Source of the DNA: an uncultured Peptococcaceae bacterium
GTDB taxonomy: Bacteria > Bacillota > Limnochordia > Darwinibacteriales > Darwinibacteriaceae
Direction: 5' to 3'
Length of the DNA stretch: 63,699 nt
NCBI GenBank assembly: GCA_937988745.1
Contig: CALKAR010000183.1
Coordinates: 1-63,699 of the forward strand
Shown here: in pieces, positions 16,568-25,997 of the stretch
How the letters are laid out: every line of letters starts with the position of its first letter
How positions within the stretch are numbered: the stretch's first letter is position 1
Made by a program: the position numbers and the translations under genes
Notes under the pieces: model-generated
What the model was told of the DNA's origin: nothing
Seen by the model: the letters and a program-made list of their open reading frames with translations, nothing else
Database searches by the model: none

Positions 16568-17485
16568 CTAAATGATGCGGCCTTCTGGGTTGATACGGCG
16601 GATAACCCGATTTGCCAGGAACAACAGCGCTATACTGACTACGGACTTAAAAATGCCAATGGCGGTACCATAAGAGTAGCGGCCGATTCGGATACCGTAG
16701 TTTAGAACATAGAGGTCCAGTACTTCAGAGTAGTCTTTCACAAGGTTGTTTCCTAAGAGGAACTGCTTCTCAAAACCAATATTGATTAAGTTCCCGATAG
16801 ACATGATCAGCATGATGGCTATTACTGTGCTGATTCCGGGAAGAGTAACGTGCCACATTCTTCGAAACCTGCCAGCACCATCCACCGCCGCTGCATCGTA
16901 TAAGTCAGGATCTACCGCCATCATGGCCGCTAGAAAGATAATCGAGTTCCAGCCAATTTCTTTCCAGACCTCGATAGAGGTAACCAATCCCCAAAAGTAC
17001 TTGCCGTGTGCAAAGAACAGGATCGGCTTATCGATAATCCCCATCGCCATTAACGCTTGATTGACGCCGCCGTCGATTCCCAACAGCTTAGAAAACATAC
17101 TTGCTACAATCACCCACGATACAAAATGAGGCAGATACGATACTGTTTGTACAAAACGCTTGAAAAGGCCATCCCGCAGTTCATTGAGCAGGAGTGCAAA
17201 AATGATCGGTAGTGTGTACCCGCAGATCAATGACAGCAAGCTCATGGCCAGAGTATTGCGCATAACTTCGTAGAACATGGGGTCACGGAAGAGTTCGCGA
17301 AAATGAGCTAACCCCACCCATGGTTGTTCCCAAAATGTCCGATGAGGCTTATACTCTTGGAATGCCATGGTCCATCCCCAAATAGGCACATACTTAAAAA
17401 TTACTACCCAAAGAACAAAGGGGAGGCTCATGAAAATGAGATAGCGCTGGTGGTAGAGTCTAACCAAGAACCGCTTCACATTCAC
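16568..17485 (-). CDS. Carbohydrate ABC transporter permease, LplB type
   Basis: The first permease of the pair has about 305 aa and six helices. It shows the YVPIWGWTMAFQEYKPH segment typical of LplB after the first helix, and an EAA loop with DAAAVDGAGRFRRMWHVTLP at about 200-220. GTG 17485 follows AGGTGATC at a good distance. A longer frame upstream would read through the promoter and a terminator, so it is rejected. It begins the transporter operon, separated by that terminator from the response regulator gene. Confidence 0.9.
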   Translation of the reverse strand: MNVKRFLVRLYHQRYLIFMSLPFVLWVVIFKYVPIWGWTMAFQEYKPHRTFWEQPWVGLAHFRELFRDPMFYEVMRNTLAMSLLSLICGYTLPIIFALLLNELRDGLFKRFVQTVSYLPHFVSWVIVASMFSKLLGIDGGVNQALMAMGIIDKPILFFAHGKYFWGLVTSIEVWKEIGWNSIIFLAAMMAVDPDLYDAAAVDGAGRFRRMWHVTLPGISTVIAIMLIMSIGNLINIGFEKQFLLGNNLVKDYSEVLDLYVLNYGIRIGRYSYGTAIGIFKSVVSIALLFLANRVIRRINPEGRII

Positions 17486-17516
17486 GCGATCACCTTTTTC
17501 TAACATTTCTGCCACA

Positions 17517-17522
17517 ATTATA
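17517..17522 (-). promoter_or_regulatory. -10 element of the sugar transporter operon
   Basis: An exact TATAAT (reverse strand) sits about 31 bases before the lplB-type GTG start, right after the terminator of the response regulator gene. No good -35 is seen at 16-18 bases. This fits a promoter that needs the AraC-type regulator encoded next door, which is an inference. Confidence 0.45.
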
Positions 17523-17534
17523 CCGTATTGTTCA

Positions 17535-17568
17535 TAAAGAAAAACACCCGAATAATTAGGGGTGTTTT
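17535..17568 (-). terminator. Terminator after the response regulator gene
   Basis: AAAACACCC (17541-17549) pairs with GGGTGTTTT (17560-17568), followed leftward by a T-rich run. It lies between the two-component genes and the transporter operon. Confidence 0.7.
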
Positions 17569-17589
17569 CCATGATAGTTCCGCGATATT

Positions 17590-18654
17590 TCACTTTTTCT
17601 TAAACGCAGAAGGATTAGCGCCAAAACGCTGTTTGAATTTTCGGTTGAAGTAGTCCGCATCGCGGTAACCGACCTGCTCAGCTACTTCGCTGACATTAGT
17701 GCCTGCCTCCAGCAGTTCTTTCGCTTTCTCCAGTCGAATCTTTCCCAGAAAATCAGCGAATCCCATGCCTGTATGCGAACGAAATAGCTTGCCCAAATAC
17801 GCCGGAGTGTAGCCTACGATTGCGGCAAGCTCTTCTAAGGTTAGGCGCTCTGCGTAATTGAGCTCTACATAGCTCATGATGCGCGCCACCAGCTCATCGG
17901 GTGACGAAAGCATTAGCTGTCGAGACAAGTCAGCTAGCTTCTGGCGAAAAAGTTCCTCCAAGGCTGCTCTACCGGTACAGGCAAAAGCCCTGTCGACAAT
18001 TTCCTCGTAAGAATTTGTCTGACCCTTGAGCCGCTCAGCCACCTTCAAACTGCGGATAACGGCAAAATAGATGTGCAGATAGGTTGAGGCGGCTTTCGCC
18101 ATCGATATGCTGCCCGCGCAGTAACGGTCAGCCACTTCAGCCACCAAAGTGGCGATCTGTTTCTGATTGCCAAATTCCACCGCCATACACAACTGTTTGA
18201 CAAGCTCTTGTTCGGCATCACCCCAGCAGATTTCCAGAATAGCCCGATCAGTTTGTGTGTTATACAGACGCTGAAGTACTTGGTGAGCCTTGTTTACCTT
18301 TCGGGTCAGTTCGCGCTGATCGATGGGCTTAAGAAGATAACCGAGAGCCCCAAGGTCAATCGCCCTCTGCGCATAAGCAAACTCCGAGTATCCGCTGAGC
18401 ACCAAGAACTGAATGGTGGGCTCAATCTGACGGACCAGTTCCATAAGCTTCAGCCCGTCAATCACCGGCATTTTCACATCAACCACCATCAGATTAGGTT
18501 CAAGTTCCTTCACAAGCTCCAATGCTTCTCGCCCGTTTCCGGCTTCTCCACAGATTTCAAAGCCATACTGGCGCCAGTCGATCAAGACCCGCAGACCTTC
18601 CCTGATGATTGGTTCATCGTCCACGATCATCACTGAGAAGACTCTTCTATCCAT
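17590..18654 (-). CDS. AraC-type response regulator (YesN family)
   Basis: The 354-aa protein has an N-terminal receiver domain (about 6-125) with acidic pocket DDEP, phospho-acceptor Asp in VVDVKMPVIDG and Lys in LLKPID. A helical linker follows (about 135-245), and then a C-terminal AraC double helix-turn-helix (about 255-352) ending YRDADYFNRKFKQRFGANPSAFKK. YesN-type regulators respond to a YesM kinase and switch on sugar ABC transporters and glycosidases. The gene overlaps the kinase gene by 25 bases. The nearest target is the lpl-type operon downstream, judged from position. Confidence 0.92.
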   Translation of the reverse strand: MDRRVFSVMIVDDEPIIREGLRVLIDWRQYGFEICGEAGNGREALELVKELEPNLMVVDVKMPVIDGLKLMELVRQIEPTIQFLVLSGYSEFAYAQRAIDLGALGYLLKPIDQRELTRKVNKAHQVLQRLYNTQTDRAILEICWGDAEQELVKQLCMAVEFGNQKQIATLVAEVADRYCAGSISMAKAASTYLHIYFAVIRSLKVAERLKGQTNSYEEIVDRAFACTGRAALEELFRQKLADLSRQLMLSSPDELVARIMSYVELNYAERLTLEELAAIVGYTPAYLGKLFRSHTGMGFADFLGKIRLEKAKELLEAGTNVSEVAEQVGYRDADYFNRKFKQRFGANPSAFKKK

Positions 18655-20366
18655 GGCAGAACTATTTTCACCTCCGTCCCGATCCCCTCTGTGCTCGTTA
18701 CTTCAAATGCCGCTTCGTCACCATAATAGAGGCGGATACGCTGAAAAACATTGGAAATCCCGATTCGATCCGCTGGGAGTTCTTGATTTCTAAGCGGTTT
18801 CAATATCCTTTCTAGCTGGGCAGGATTCATACCAAGACCATCATCACAAACTCGAATCTGGACAGAGTCTGCCAACCGTCGAGCTGAAACTGTAATCGTT
18901 CCCGGCCCTTCCTTGCCTTCGAGCCCGTGCACCACGGCATTTTCGACTAACGGCTGAAGCAGCAGCGGAAGAATTGGGTAGTCCTCGACTTCCGGATCTA
19001 TATCGAAGGTAAACTGAAGCCTGTCTCCAAAGCGAAAGCGCTGAATCTGCAGATAACTGCGGATGATATCCATTTCTTCGCTGAAGGATACCGGATCAGG
19101 CCCTATCTCCAAATTGCGCCGCAAAATCTTTCCAAGCAGATGGACGATCTCTGCCACTTCCTCAGCTCCGCTGATCAAAGCTCTCATCCGAATAGTTTCT
19201 AATACGTTAAATAAGAAATGGGGATTGATTTGATTAGCCAGCATACGAAACTGGATTTCTCGCTGTCCAACCTCAAGCTGTTCTTTCTGCTGATAGAGAA
19301 GCTGTATGCTCTGCACCATCTTTGTCAGGTCCTGCGAGAGCTTGCTGATTTCATCGGTGCCGTTCATTAGAAGAGAATGGTCCAAATCCCCTGCCGCCAC
19401 CTGATGAGCGCCTTCACTGAGCCGCTGCAGGCGAACAGTTAAGGCTCGCGACAACACCAGTATCAGCCCAAAGGATAACAGGAGGCTGATGCTGACAATT
19501 AAGAAGCCTGATTGATTTACTTCCCGCGTCTTGGCCATGATGTATTCTGCCGGGAAAAGGGAAACAATGCGCAGCCTCGAACCCAGCTCACCTTGGGAGA
19601 TTTGATCTACCATAGCATGGTACAAACCGCCCCGATAGACTATCTGATGGGTGCGTCCGTTTGTAAGAGACAACCCTCGAATCGTTTCATCAGCTAGTTG
19701 ACCTACCTGGCTCCGCTCTGATGCTGCAATAACCCTTCCGTCATCATCCAGTAAGAGAATTTCGAAACTTTCTTGAGCCAGGATACTGTTTAGATGCTCA
19801 GGATTAAGACTGATGGTGAGTACCCCTACAGGGTTCGTACCTGTAATCAGCCGAACTAGGGAAAAATACCCTTTTTCCATCTCTGGAAACCACAAATATC
19901 GCCAGCTGATCTTGCCCTTACCCTGAACAGCTTCCTGATACCAATCAGTGCTGGCTACGTCATCGGTTACCCGCATAATCCGCCAATTATCCAACAACGT
20001 AGGATTGGGGGCGTATGTTCTGATCATTGCAATCTCAGTACTAATCTCAGGATAAATATCGAAATCGGCATAATCCAAGTAGGCACTGACCACATCCCAG
20101 GTGGAACCATATGTCCGGCCCAAGATCACTTCTAAATCCCTGTCCACAAAAAAACGAGCTGAGAGCACCATAGCCTGCCGCATGGCACCATTGACGTGTC
20201 GCTTCACTCGCTCTATACTGGCCAAAGTCTCTTGAAGCGCCTGTTCTTCGGCGCGTTCGCGCAGTGTACGAGTGAGGGTTAAGCCTACTAAGAGCACAGG
20301 CAGCACAACCACCAAGACAAACGAGAGAATCAGTTTTTGCCGCAACGAGAAATTACGCTTGTACAT
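18630..20366 (-). CDS. Sensor histidine kinase (YesM family)
   Basis: This membrane kinase of about 578 aa has a first helix at about 10-31 and a large extracytoplasmic sensor region of about 260 residues, probably a Cache fold. A second helix lies at about 287-308 and a HAMP domain around 310-362. The LytS/YesM-type His_kinase box reads QINPHFLFNVLETIRM. The HATPase domain has VENAVVHGLEGKEG and DDGLGMN. It is expected to sense an extracellular sugar signal and phosphorylate the regulator whose gene it overlaps. ATG 20366 is 6 bases after GAGGA, and the ATG two codons earlier is too close to that site. Confidence 0.92.
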   Translation of the reverse strand: MYKRNFSLRQKLILSFVLVVVLPVLLVGLTLTRTLRERAEEQALQETLASIERVKRHVNGAMRQAMVLSARFFVDRDLEVILGRTYGSTWDVVSAYLDYADFDIYPEISTEIAMIRTYAPNPTLLDNWRIMRVTDDVASTDWYQEAVQGKGKISWRYLWFPEMEKGYFSLVRLITGTNPVGVLTISLNPEHLNSILAQESFEILLLDDDGRVIAASERSQVGQLADETIRGLSLTNGRTHQIVYRGGLYHAMVDQISQGELGSRLRIVSLFPAEYIMAKTREVNQSGFLIVSISLLLSFGLILVLSRALTVRLQRLSEGAHQVAAGDLDHSLLMNGTDEISKLSQDLTKMVQSIQLLYQQKEQLEVGQREIQFRMLANQINPHFLFNVLETIRMRALISGAEEVAEIVHLLGKILRRNLEIGPDPVSFSEEMDIIRSYLQIQRFRFGDRLQFTFDIDPEVEDYPILPLLLQPLVENAVVHGLEGKEGPGTITVSARRLADSVQIRVCDDGLGMNPAQLERILKPLRNQELPADRIGISNVFQRIRLYYGDEAAFEVTSTEGIGTEVKIVLPWIEESSQ

Positions 20367-20432
20367 ATTCATTCCTCAACATTTATATTCGTTTACCATA
20401 ATACTTTCAACACCCCCTTTATATTCACCTGC

Positions 20433-20466
20433 AAAAAAACCCTGCCAGCTGATGCTGACAGGGTTT
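20433..20466 (-). terminator. Terminator after the ispH-S1 gene
   Basis: AAACCCTG and CAGGGTTT close a stem that continues with CAGC/GCTG around loop TGAT, with one bulge on each side. Leftward it runs into TTTTTTTGC. Confidence 0.8.
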
Positions 20467-20480
20467 GCTGTTGGTATGAA

Positions 20481-22589
20481 TTATCTGTTCTTGAATAAGT
20501 CGCCGACGATATCACCAATTGTGGTGGTTAGTTCGTCACCAGTGGATTCTTCAACTACTGGTTGGGCTTGTACTCTGGGCTGAACCTTTGGCTCTGGTTT
20601 GGGCTCGAGATCTTTAATGCTCAGACCAATCCGACGGGCATCAGGATCCACGCTGATGACCTTGACCTGAACTTCGTCACCAGCGGAAACTACATCTTCA
20701 GTTTTCGCCACATGTTTGTGGGAAAGCTGACTGATGTGCACCAATCCCTCGACACCATCTTCCAGCTTGACGAAGGCACCGAAATCTACGGTCCGTGTTA
20801 CCTCACCGGTAACTACGTCGCCAACGCTGTACTTCTCGGTTATGTTATCCCATGGATCGGGAAGAGTCTGCTTCAGGCCGAGAGAAATTCTCTCTCTCTC
20901 TTTGTCCACGCCAAGAATCATAACCTTGATGTGATCATCTTCAGCCAAAACATCGGATGGATGATCAACGCGGCTGTAGGCCATTTCGGAAACGTGCAGA
21001 AGGCCTTCTACTCCATTGCCGATATCAACAAAAGCACCGAAATCGGTCAAACGGCGCACAACACCATCAACGATAGCGCCCTCTTCGAGAGTGTTGAAAG
21101 CTTCTTCTTTGGCCTTTTGGAATTTCTCTTCGAGAACTTCCTTGTGGGAAAATACCACGTTGTTCTTAGAGCGATCCAACTCGATAATTTTCAGCTCCAG
21201 AACTTGGCCTACGTACTTCTCGAGGTCATCTTCATAAGTGCGGGACACATGGCTTGCAGGAATGAAGCCGCGTACACCCACATCAACTAAAAGACCACCC
21301 TTGACGGTCTGCATAACCTTAGCCTCAAGGGTACCGCCGCTTTCATAAAGTTCCTCAAGCTTTTTCCAGCTCTGCTCGGCGTCGGCTCTCTTCTTGGAAA
21401 GCAGTACTGTGCCTTCTGAGTCTTCAACCTTGAGTACCTTTACATTAATCTCGTCGCCTTCGCTGACAAGGTCAGCGGGATTAACGTTAGGAAGGAAGCT
21501 CAACTCATTAAGAGGAATGCGTCCCTCTGATTTATAATCAATGTCAACTAAGACCTCATCCGGAGAAACCTTTACAACCCGGCCTGTGATGATTTCACCC
21601 TGGGTAGGTAGGGTTACGTCAAAGTCCTCCATTTGGGCCTCTGCTTGAACAGCTTCGGTTTCAGCAGTCAGTGTTTCTTCTGCTGCTTCTTCCCTAGGCT
21701 CTTCCATTCCTTCAGTTACTTGTGTTACTTTGTCCTCTGTGAATTCACTCATTCTCTTAAGTACCCCCTCAATTAACCAATCTGGAGTAGAGGCCCCGGC
21801 CGTAACTCCGGCTCTACGAACTCCCGTGAACCACTCTTTTTTTAAATCATCAGGTGTCTCAACGTGAATCGTACGAGTCCCCTGCTCCTGACATACTTCC
21901 GCCAATCTCTTAGTGTTGGCGCTATTATGGCCTCCGATCACCACCATCACGTCCACTTGGGCGGCTAATTGTCTTGCAGAAGCCTGCCGCTGTTCGGTCG
22001 CGGTGCAGATAGTGTCAAAGACCTTAATTTCTTGAGCTTTCCCAATCAGGGCACTAACACATGCTTGCAGTACTGATTTTGATTGGGTTGTCTGCGCTAT
22101 AACACCTATGCGTTTTGCTGTCGGAAGTTCATCAATGGCTTGAGGTGAGTCCACAACGTAAGCAGTTCCATTCGAAACATAGCCTCTAACAGCTTGGACC
22201 TCCGGATGGGATTCATCCCCAACAATAATAACCTGATAGCCTTCACCATCTAACTGTTTAGCCCAACGCATAGCTCGCTGCACAAACGGACATGTCGCAT
22301 CAACAACCTCAACACCCGGCTGCTGGAGCGTCTCCATGACCGCAGGTGATACTCCGTGACTACGAACAATGACTACTCCTGAATCTATATCCTCCGGTGC
22401 GTGCTTGACAGTTACACCCTTCTCTTCAAGCTGCTTTACTACCTGAGGATTATGGATAAGTGGACCTAGGGTATGTATCGGAGCGCCGCCTTGGCTTCGG
22501 TCTGCTTCATCAGCTAATCTTAGGACCATATCTAAGGCCCGCTTCACGCCAAAGCAGAAGCCAGCGGCATCTGCCAATACTATTTCCAC
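20481..22589 (-). CDS. ispH: Fusion of 4-hydroxy-3-methylbut-2-enyl diphosphate reductase (IspH) and ribosomal protein S1
   Basis: The 702-aa protein joins two enzymes or factors. Residues 1-283 are IspH, the [4Fe-4S] reductase ending the MEP isoprenoid pathway. All three cluster cysteines are present at 12, 100 and 195, along with the HPE and TEQRQ active-site motifs. After an acidic linker (about 284-325) come four S1 RNA-binding domains (about 330-400, 415-485, 503-572, 587-657) and a Pro/Glu-rich tail. Such fusions are known in clostridial-type Bacillota and may stay as one polypeptide. The first two S1 repeats are degenerate ribosome-binding types. GTG 22589 follows GGGAGGGG. plsC and cmk lie directly upstream, a common neighbourhood. 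Confidence 0.94.
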   Translation of the reverse strand: MEIVLADAAGFCFGVKRALDMVLRLADEADRSQGGAPIHTLGPLIHNPQVVKQLEEKGVTVKHAPEDIDSGVVIVRSHGVSPAVMETLQQPGVEVVDATCPFVQRAMRWAKQLDGEGYQVIIVGDESHPEVQAVRGYVSNGTAYVVDSPQAIDELPTAKRIGVIAQTTQSKSVLQACVSALIGKAQEIKVFDTICTATEQRQASARQLAAQVDVMVVIGGHNSANTKRLAEVCQEQGTRTIHVETPDDLKKEWFTGVRRAGVTAGASTPDWLIEGVLKRMSEFTEDKVTQVTEGMEEPREEAAEETLTAETEAVQAEAQMEDFDVTLPTQGEIITGRVVKVSPDEVLVDIDYKSEGRIPLNELSFLPNVNPADLVSEGDEINVKVLKVEDSEGTVLLSKKRADAEQSWKKLEELYESGGTLEAKVMQTVKGGLLVDVGVRGFIPASHVSRTYEDDLEKYVGQVLELKIIELDRSKNNVVFSHKEVLEEKFQKAKEEAFNTLEEGAIVDGVVRRLTDFGAFVDIGNGVEGLLHVSEMAYSRVDHPSDVLAEDDHIKVMILGVDKERERISLGLKQTLPDPWDNITEKYSVGDVVTGEVTRTVDFGAFVKLEDGVEGLVHISQLSHKHVAKTEDVVSAGDEVQVKVISVDPDARRIGLSIKDLEPKPEPKVQPRVQAQPVVEESTGDELTTTIGDIVGDLFKNR

Positions 22590-22661
22590 CTGTTCCCCTC
22601 CCTTTATTATGCCTTCAATAACAAATCAAATATCCGCCCTGCCTCTTTGTATTTCTGCGCC

Positions 22662-23249
22662 TTAATCCAGATTCCTTCTTAGCAGGGTCGCAAATTGCTT
22701 GGAAATCGCTAAACCTGCCTCATCGATCTCAGATTTACTGATCCGGCGAGGACCTCCTAGGTGAACAGGCTCGCCAATGCGAACCACAATTTTCCTGAAA
22801 GGCCTAAGAGGTGTTACCCCAATAATCCCTACGGGAATAATGGGCACACCTGACTTGGCTGCGATGTAAACGGCTCCCCCTTGGAGAGGTAGCTCTTCAC
22901 CGGGCCGTACCCTGGTGCCTTCCGGGAAGATCCCTACGAGGTTCCCATCAGTTGCCCTGCTGATGGCGGTTCGGATGGCGTCCCGGTCTGCCATGCCCCG
23001 TTTTACTGGGAAGGCATATGCGCGGCGGAATAATCTATTCAAGAATGGATTGCGGAAAAGCTCTGCCTTGCCCATGAAGTGGATTGGCCTCCGAATCGCA
23101 CACGCTACAGCTACCGGGTCAAACCAAGTGGTGTGGTTTGGCGCGATAACCGCCCCGCCCTCTTTGGGGATATTCTCTAGACCTTCGACTTGAAGGCCAA
23201 ACACAATCCTAACAATAACACGAATAATTGCAACGGCTACCTCATACAC
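22662..23249 (-). CDS. plsC: 1-acyl-sn-glycerol-3-phosphate acyltransferase
   Basis: PlsC adds the second acyl chain to make phosphatidic acid. The product of 195 aa has the catalytic NHTTWFDP (HX4D, about residues 38-45), the FPEGTR glycerol-phosphate-binding motif (about 108-113) and the VPIIPVGI block. A short N-terminal hydrophobic segment associates it with the membrane. GTG 23249 overlaps the cmk stop by 8 bases. The cmk-plsC-ispH-S1 order couples lipid, nucleotide and translation genes, as in many Bacillota. Confidence 0.93.
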   Translation of the reverse strand: MYEVAVAIIRVIVRIVFGLQVEGLENIPKEGGAVIAPNHTTWFDPVAVACAIRRPIHFMGKAELFRNPFLNRLFRRAYAFPVKRGMADRDAIRTAISRATDGNLVGIFPEGTRVRPGEELPLQGGAVYIAAKSGVPIIPVGIIGVTPLRPFRKIVVRIGEPVHLGGPRRISKSEIDEAGLAISKQFATLLRRNLD

Positions 23250-23919
23250 CGCGCTCCCTCCCCCTGCAGTACAAGAGAATTAAGTCTACAACTTCATCGA
23301 TAGTCAGATTAGTTGTATCAATCTCAATGGCGTCTTCAGCCTTCTTGAGTGGGGAGTTTTCCCGGGTCGAATCAAAGTGATCTCTCTCTCTGATCTGTTC
23401 AATCAATTCTTCAAGAGGGACCACATAACCTTTTTTTGAAAGCTCTAATTGACGGCGCCGCGCCCGCACTTCAACCGATGCATAGAGAAAAAACTTAAAT
23501 TCCGCATCAGGCATGACAACGGTTCCAATGTCCCGGCCATCCATTACCACGTCATCGTTTCTTGCCATTTCCTGCTGCATTTCCACAATTGCTTCCCGCA
23601 CAGCCTTATGGCTCGATACTAAAGAAACGTTTTGACTAACCAACGGTTCGCGAATCCTCGACGTAACATTCTTTCCTCGGATAAAAATCTGATTGCCGCC
23701 TCGTCCCGGCCTGATAGTCAAATCCATCTGCTCTAAGACATCTACCAGTGCAAACTCATCAGTCAAATCGATACCCTTATCTAGTGCTTCCAAAGTTAAA
23801 GCGCGATACATCGCGCCTGTATCAATATATACACAGCCCAGCTTTTCTGCTACAATGCGGGCTACTGTACTCTTCCCTGCTCCCGCAGGGCCATCTATGG
23901 CAATTCTCAACAACATCAC
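23242..23919 (-). CDS. cmk: Cytidylate kinase
   Basis: Cmk phosphorylates CMP and dCMP for nucleic acid and phospholipid precursor supply. The 225-aa protein has Walker A DGPAGAGKST near residues 9-18 and the YIDTGAMYRALT CMP-binding segment. The family DGRDIGTVVMPDAEFKFFL motif and the ENSPLKKAEDAIEIDTT stretch near the end are also present. The start lies in a GTG-ATG-TTG run. The ATG is the second codon, and the gene overlaps the flavoprotein gene upstream by 4 bases. All hallmark residues are intact. Confidence 0.95.
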   Translation of the reverse strand: MMLLRIAIDGPAGAGKSTVARIVAEKLGCVYIDTGAMYRALTLEALDKGIDLTDEFALVDVLEQMDLTIRPGRGGNQIFIRGKNVTSRIREPLVSQNVSLVSSHKAVREAIVEMQQEMARNDDVVMDGRDIGTVVMPDAEFKFFLYASVEVRARRRQLELSKKGYVVPLEELIEQIRERDHFDSTRENSPLKKAEDAIEIDTTNLTIDEVVDLILLYCRGRERGV

Positions 23920-25169
23920 CCTTCAACCATAAAAGCTTGAGCGGCAGTATATGCAGTGGAAAATGCGGCCTGAAGATTGAAACCTCCCGTAACGCCGTGA
24001 ACATCCAGCACTTCTCCAGCGAAATACAATCCCTTCACAATCCGCGACTCCATAGTCCTAGGATCTACTTCATCAACAGCCACTCCTCCTGCTGTAACTA
24101 TAGCCGCTGCAATAGGCAGCGTGCCAGAAACAGTCAGAGGAACCTGCTTGAGCAGATCTCGGAACTTCAGACGTTCTTCTCGAGAAATCTGATTTACGGG
24201 CTTATCAGGCGCAATTCCGCTCAACTGAATCATAATGGGAATCATCCGCTTGGGCAGCAGATCATCCAGGGCATTCTTGAACTGCTTGCGGGAAAACTTC
24301 TCAAAATCTCTTACCAGGCGCCGATCTAGCTGTTCGGGAGTAAGGGCTGGTTTGAGATCCAGCGAACCTCGAACCGAATCGGCACCACGGGCAAACCACT
24401 GCGCTGCGGTATCACTTGCTGTCAGAACGATTGGCCCAGTGATTCCAAAATGGGCAAACATCATGTCGCCAAATTCACTGACCGATTCATTATCGTATGT
24501 AAGACTGAGCCGTACATTCTTCAAGGTCAAGCCGGCCAACTCTTTAGGCCACTGTTCTACAACTTTGAGCGGCACGAGCGATGGCCGCGGTTCGACCACG
24601 GTATGCCCAGCCTGAGCCGCAAGTGTATAACCGTCTCCGTTACTGCCCGTTCCTGGATAACTCTTGCCCCCCGCAGCAATCAGCACCACAGCCGCCTTAT
24701 GCAGTTTGCGTCCTTGTGAACCAGAACTGATAACACCCTCAACCGCTCCGTTGCGAATAACAATTTCCTCGACTCGTGTACCAAAGTTGATCCGAGCACC
24801 TCTGCTTCGAGCGAATCTTTCCAAAGCGTTGGCTATCTGATGGGCATCATCAGAGGCGGGAAACACCCGCTGTCCACGTTCTACCTTCAGTTCCACGTTC
24901 AAGTTACGGAAAAAATCCATCAAATCTTCATTCGAAAACCTATGCAGTGCCCCATATAAGAACCGGCCATTTCCCGGATAGTACCTTGGAAACTCTCTGA
25001 TAGGCATAGCATTGGTCACATTACAGCGGCCTTTGCCAGAAATACGAACCTTCTTCGCAGTGCGGTCGGTTTTTTCGAGCACAGTAACCTGCAGCCCACG
25101 CTGCGCGGCAAAGCCCGCGGCTAAAAGGCCTGCAGCGCCTGCTCCCACAATAACTACCTCCGCTGCCAC
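23916..25169 (-). CDS. NAD(P)/FAD-dependent oxidoreductase, HI0933/BaiN-RdsA family
   Basis: This flavoprotein of 417 aa has the N-terminal dinucleotide fold VVIVGAGAAGLLAA (about 5-18), the family signature KKVRISGKGRCNVTNA (about 39-54) and the C-terminal GVTGGFNLQAAFSTAYTAAQ for FAD. Members include BaiN (bile-acid dehydroxylation) and RdsA (dihydrouridine synthesis at position 2449 of 23S rRNA). The position between rluB, a pseudouridine synthase, and cmk makes an rRNA-related role possible. This is inferred and the sequence does not decide it. The GTG start lies inside the rluB end, overlapping by 16 bases. Confidence 0.88.
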   Translation of the reverse strand: MAAEVVIVGAGAAGLLAAGFAAQRGLQVTVLEKTDRTAKKVRISGKGRCNVTNAMPIREFPRYYPGNGRFLYGALHRFSNEDLMDFFRNLNVELKVERGQRVFPASDDAHQIANALERFARSRGARINFGTRVEEIVIRNGAVEGVISSGSQGRKLHKAAVVLIAAGGKSYPGTGSNGDGYTLAAQAGHTVVEPRPSLVPLKVVEQWPKELAGLTLKNVRLSLTYDNESVSEFGDMMFAHFGITGPIVLTASDTAAQWFARGADSVRGSLDLKPALTPEQLDRRLVRDFEKFSRKQFKNALDDLLPKRMIPIMIQLSGIAPDKPVNQISREERLKFRDLLKQVPLTVSGTLPIAAAIVTAGGVAVDEVDPRTMESRIVKGLYFAGEVLDVHGVTGGFNLQAAFSTAYTAAQAFMVEG

Positions 25170-25888
25170 CTCTCGTTCACCGCCTGTTTCAATTTGCTTA
25201 TCTCCGCTGGCGTAAGATCACGAAACTCACCTGATTTCAATTTACCCAGCTTGATAGGGCCAACGGCGATGCGCACCAACCTGACGACCGGAAAACCCAC
25301 CGCCTCACACATGCGGCGCACCTGCCGGTTGCGCCCCTCGCTGATTGCCATACGGATCATCGAGGAGTTGCCATCATTCATCAGAAGTTCAACTCGGGCC
25401 GGGGCGGTCTTTCCGTCACTGAGTTCAACACCGCGCCGCAGCTGCCGAAGAGCCGTTGGCGTGATCTGCCCCTTCACAGTTACCAAATAGACCTTTTCCA
25501 ATTCATACCGAGGGTGCATGATGCGGTTTGCCAGCTTCCCATCGTTTGTTAGAATGAGCAGGCCTTCCGTGTCGTAATCCAGGCGACCCACGGGATAAAT
25601 GCGTTCAGGAACCCCTTTGATTAAATCCATAACTGTCTTACGCTTAAATTGGTCACGCACAGTTGTTACGTAGCCAGCTGGTTTGTGGAGTATGAGGTAC
25701 CGCTTCCGTTCAGGTCTGCCGATCGGCCTGCCGTCCACAAGGACCTTATCCCTTGCTGGATCCACGACCATACCCAGAGTCGCAGGTTTCCCGTTTACAG
25801 TGACTCGACCGGCTCGAAGAATGTCTTCGCATACACGCCGCGAAGCTAATCCTGCATGAGCCATATATTTCTGCAGCCGCATCTTCAA
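25154..25888 (-). CDS. rluB: rRNA pseudouridine synthase (RluB/RsuA family)
   Basis: The 244-aa enzyme has an N-terminal S4 RNA-binding domain (about 1-60, RLQKYMAHAGLASRR) and a pseudouridine synthase domain with catalytic Asp in the motif VGRLDYDTEGLLILTNDG (about 100-117). ISEGRNRQVRRM lies near the C-terminus. RluB modifies U2605 of 23S rRNA in E. coli, and RsuA acts on 16S. The gene neighbourhood with scpAB and cmk is typical for RluB of Bacillota. The TTG start lies 7 bases after GGGGGG. Confidence 0.93.
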   Translation of the reverse strand: MKMRLQKYMAHAGLASRRVCEDILRAGRVTVNGKPATLGMVVDPARDKVLVDGRPIGRPERKRYLILHKPAGYVTTVRDQFKRKTVMDLIKGVPERIYPVGRLDYDTEGLLILTNDGKLANRIMHPRYELEKVYLVTVKGQITPTALRQLRRGVELSDGKTAPARVELLMNDGNSSMIRMAISEGRNRQVRRMCEAVGFPVVRLVRIAVGPIKLGKLKSGEFRDLTPAEISKLKQAVNERWQRR

Positions 25889-25940
25889 GAAAATGCCCCC
25901 CTGTCATTATCACGATCATACCTAACTTCGGAAAGAATGG

Positions 25941-25980
25941 CAAGAAAAAAGAGGGGCTGCTGGTGAAGCGCACCCTCTTC
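25941..25980 (-). terminator. Terminator after ytfJ
   Basis: AAGAGGG and CCCTCTT form the stem with a long loop, then TTTTTTCTT leftward. It separates ytfJ from rluB. Confidence 0.65.
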
Positions 25981-25997
25981 TGTTCCTAACGACCTTA

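Noticed and set aside
20886..20902. TCTCTCTCTCTC microsatellite that might mediate phase variation.
   Set aside because: It encodes part of a conserved S1 domain (Arg-Glu repeats) with an intact frame, and slippage would destroy an essential protein.
20562..21290. Long plus-strand open frame (about 240 codons) opposite the S1 repeats.
   Set aside because: It mirrors the codon pattern of the repetitive S1 domains and has no independent support.
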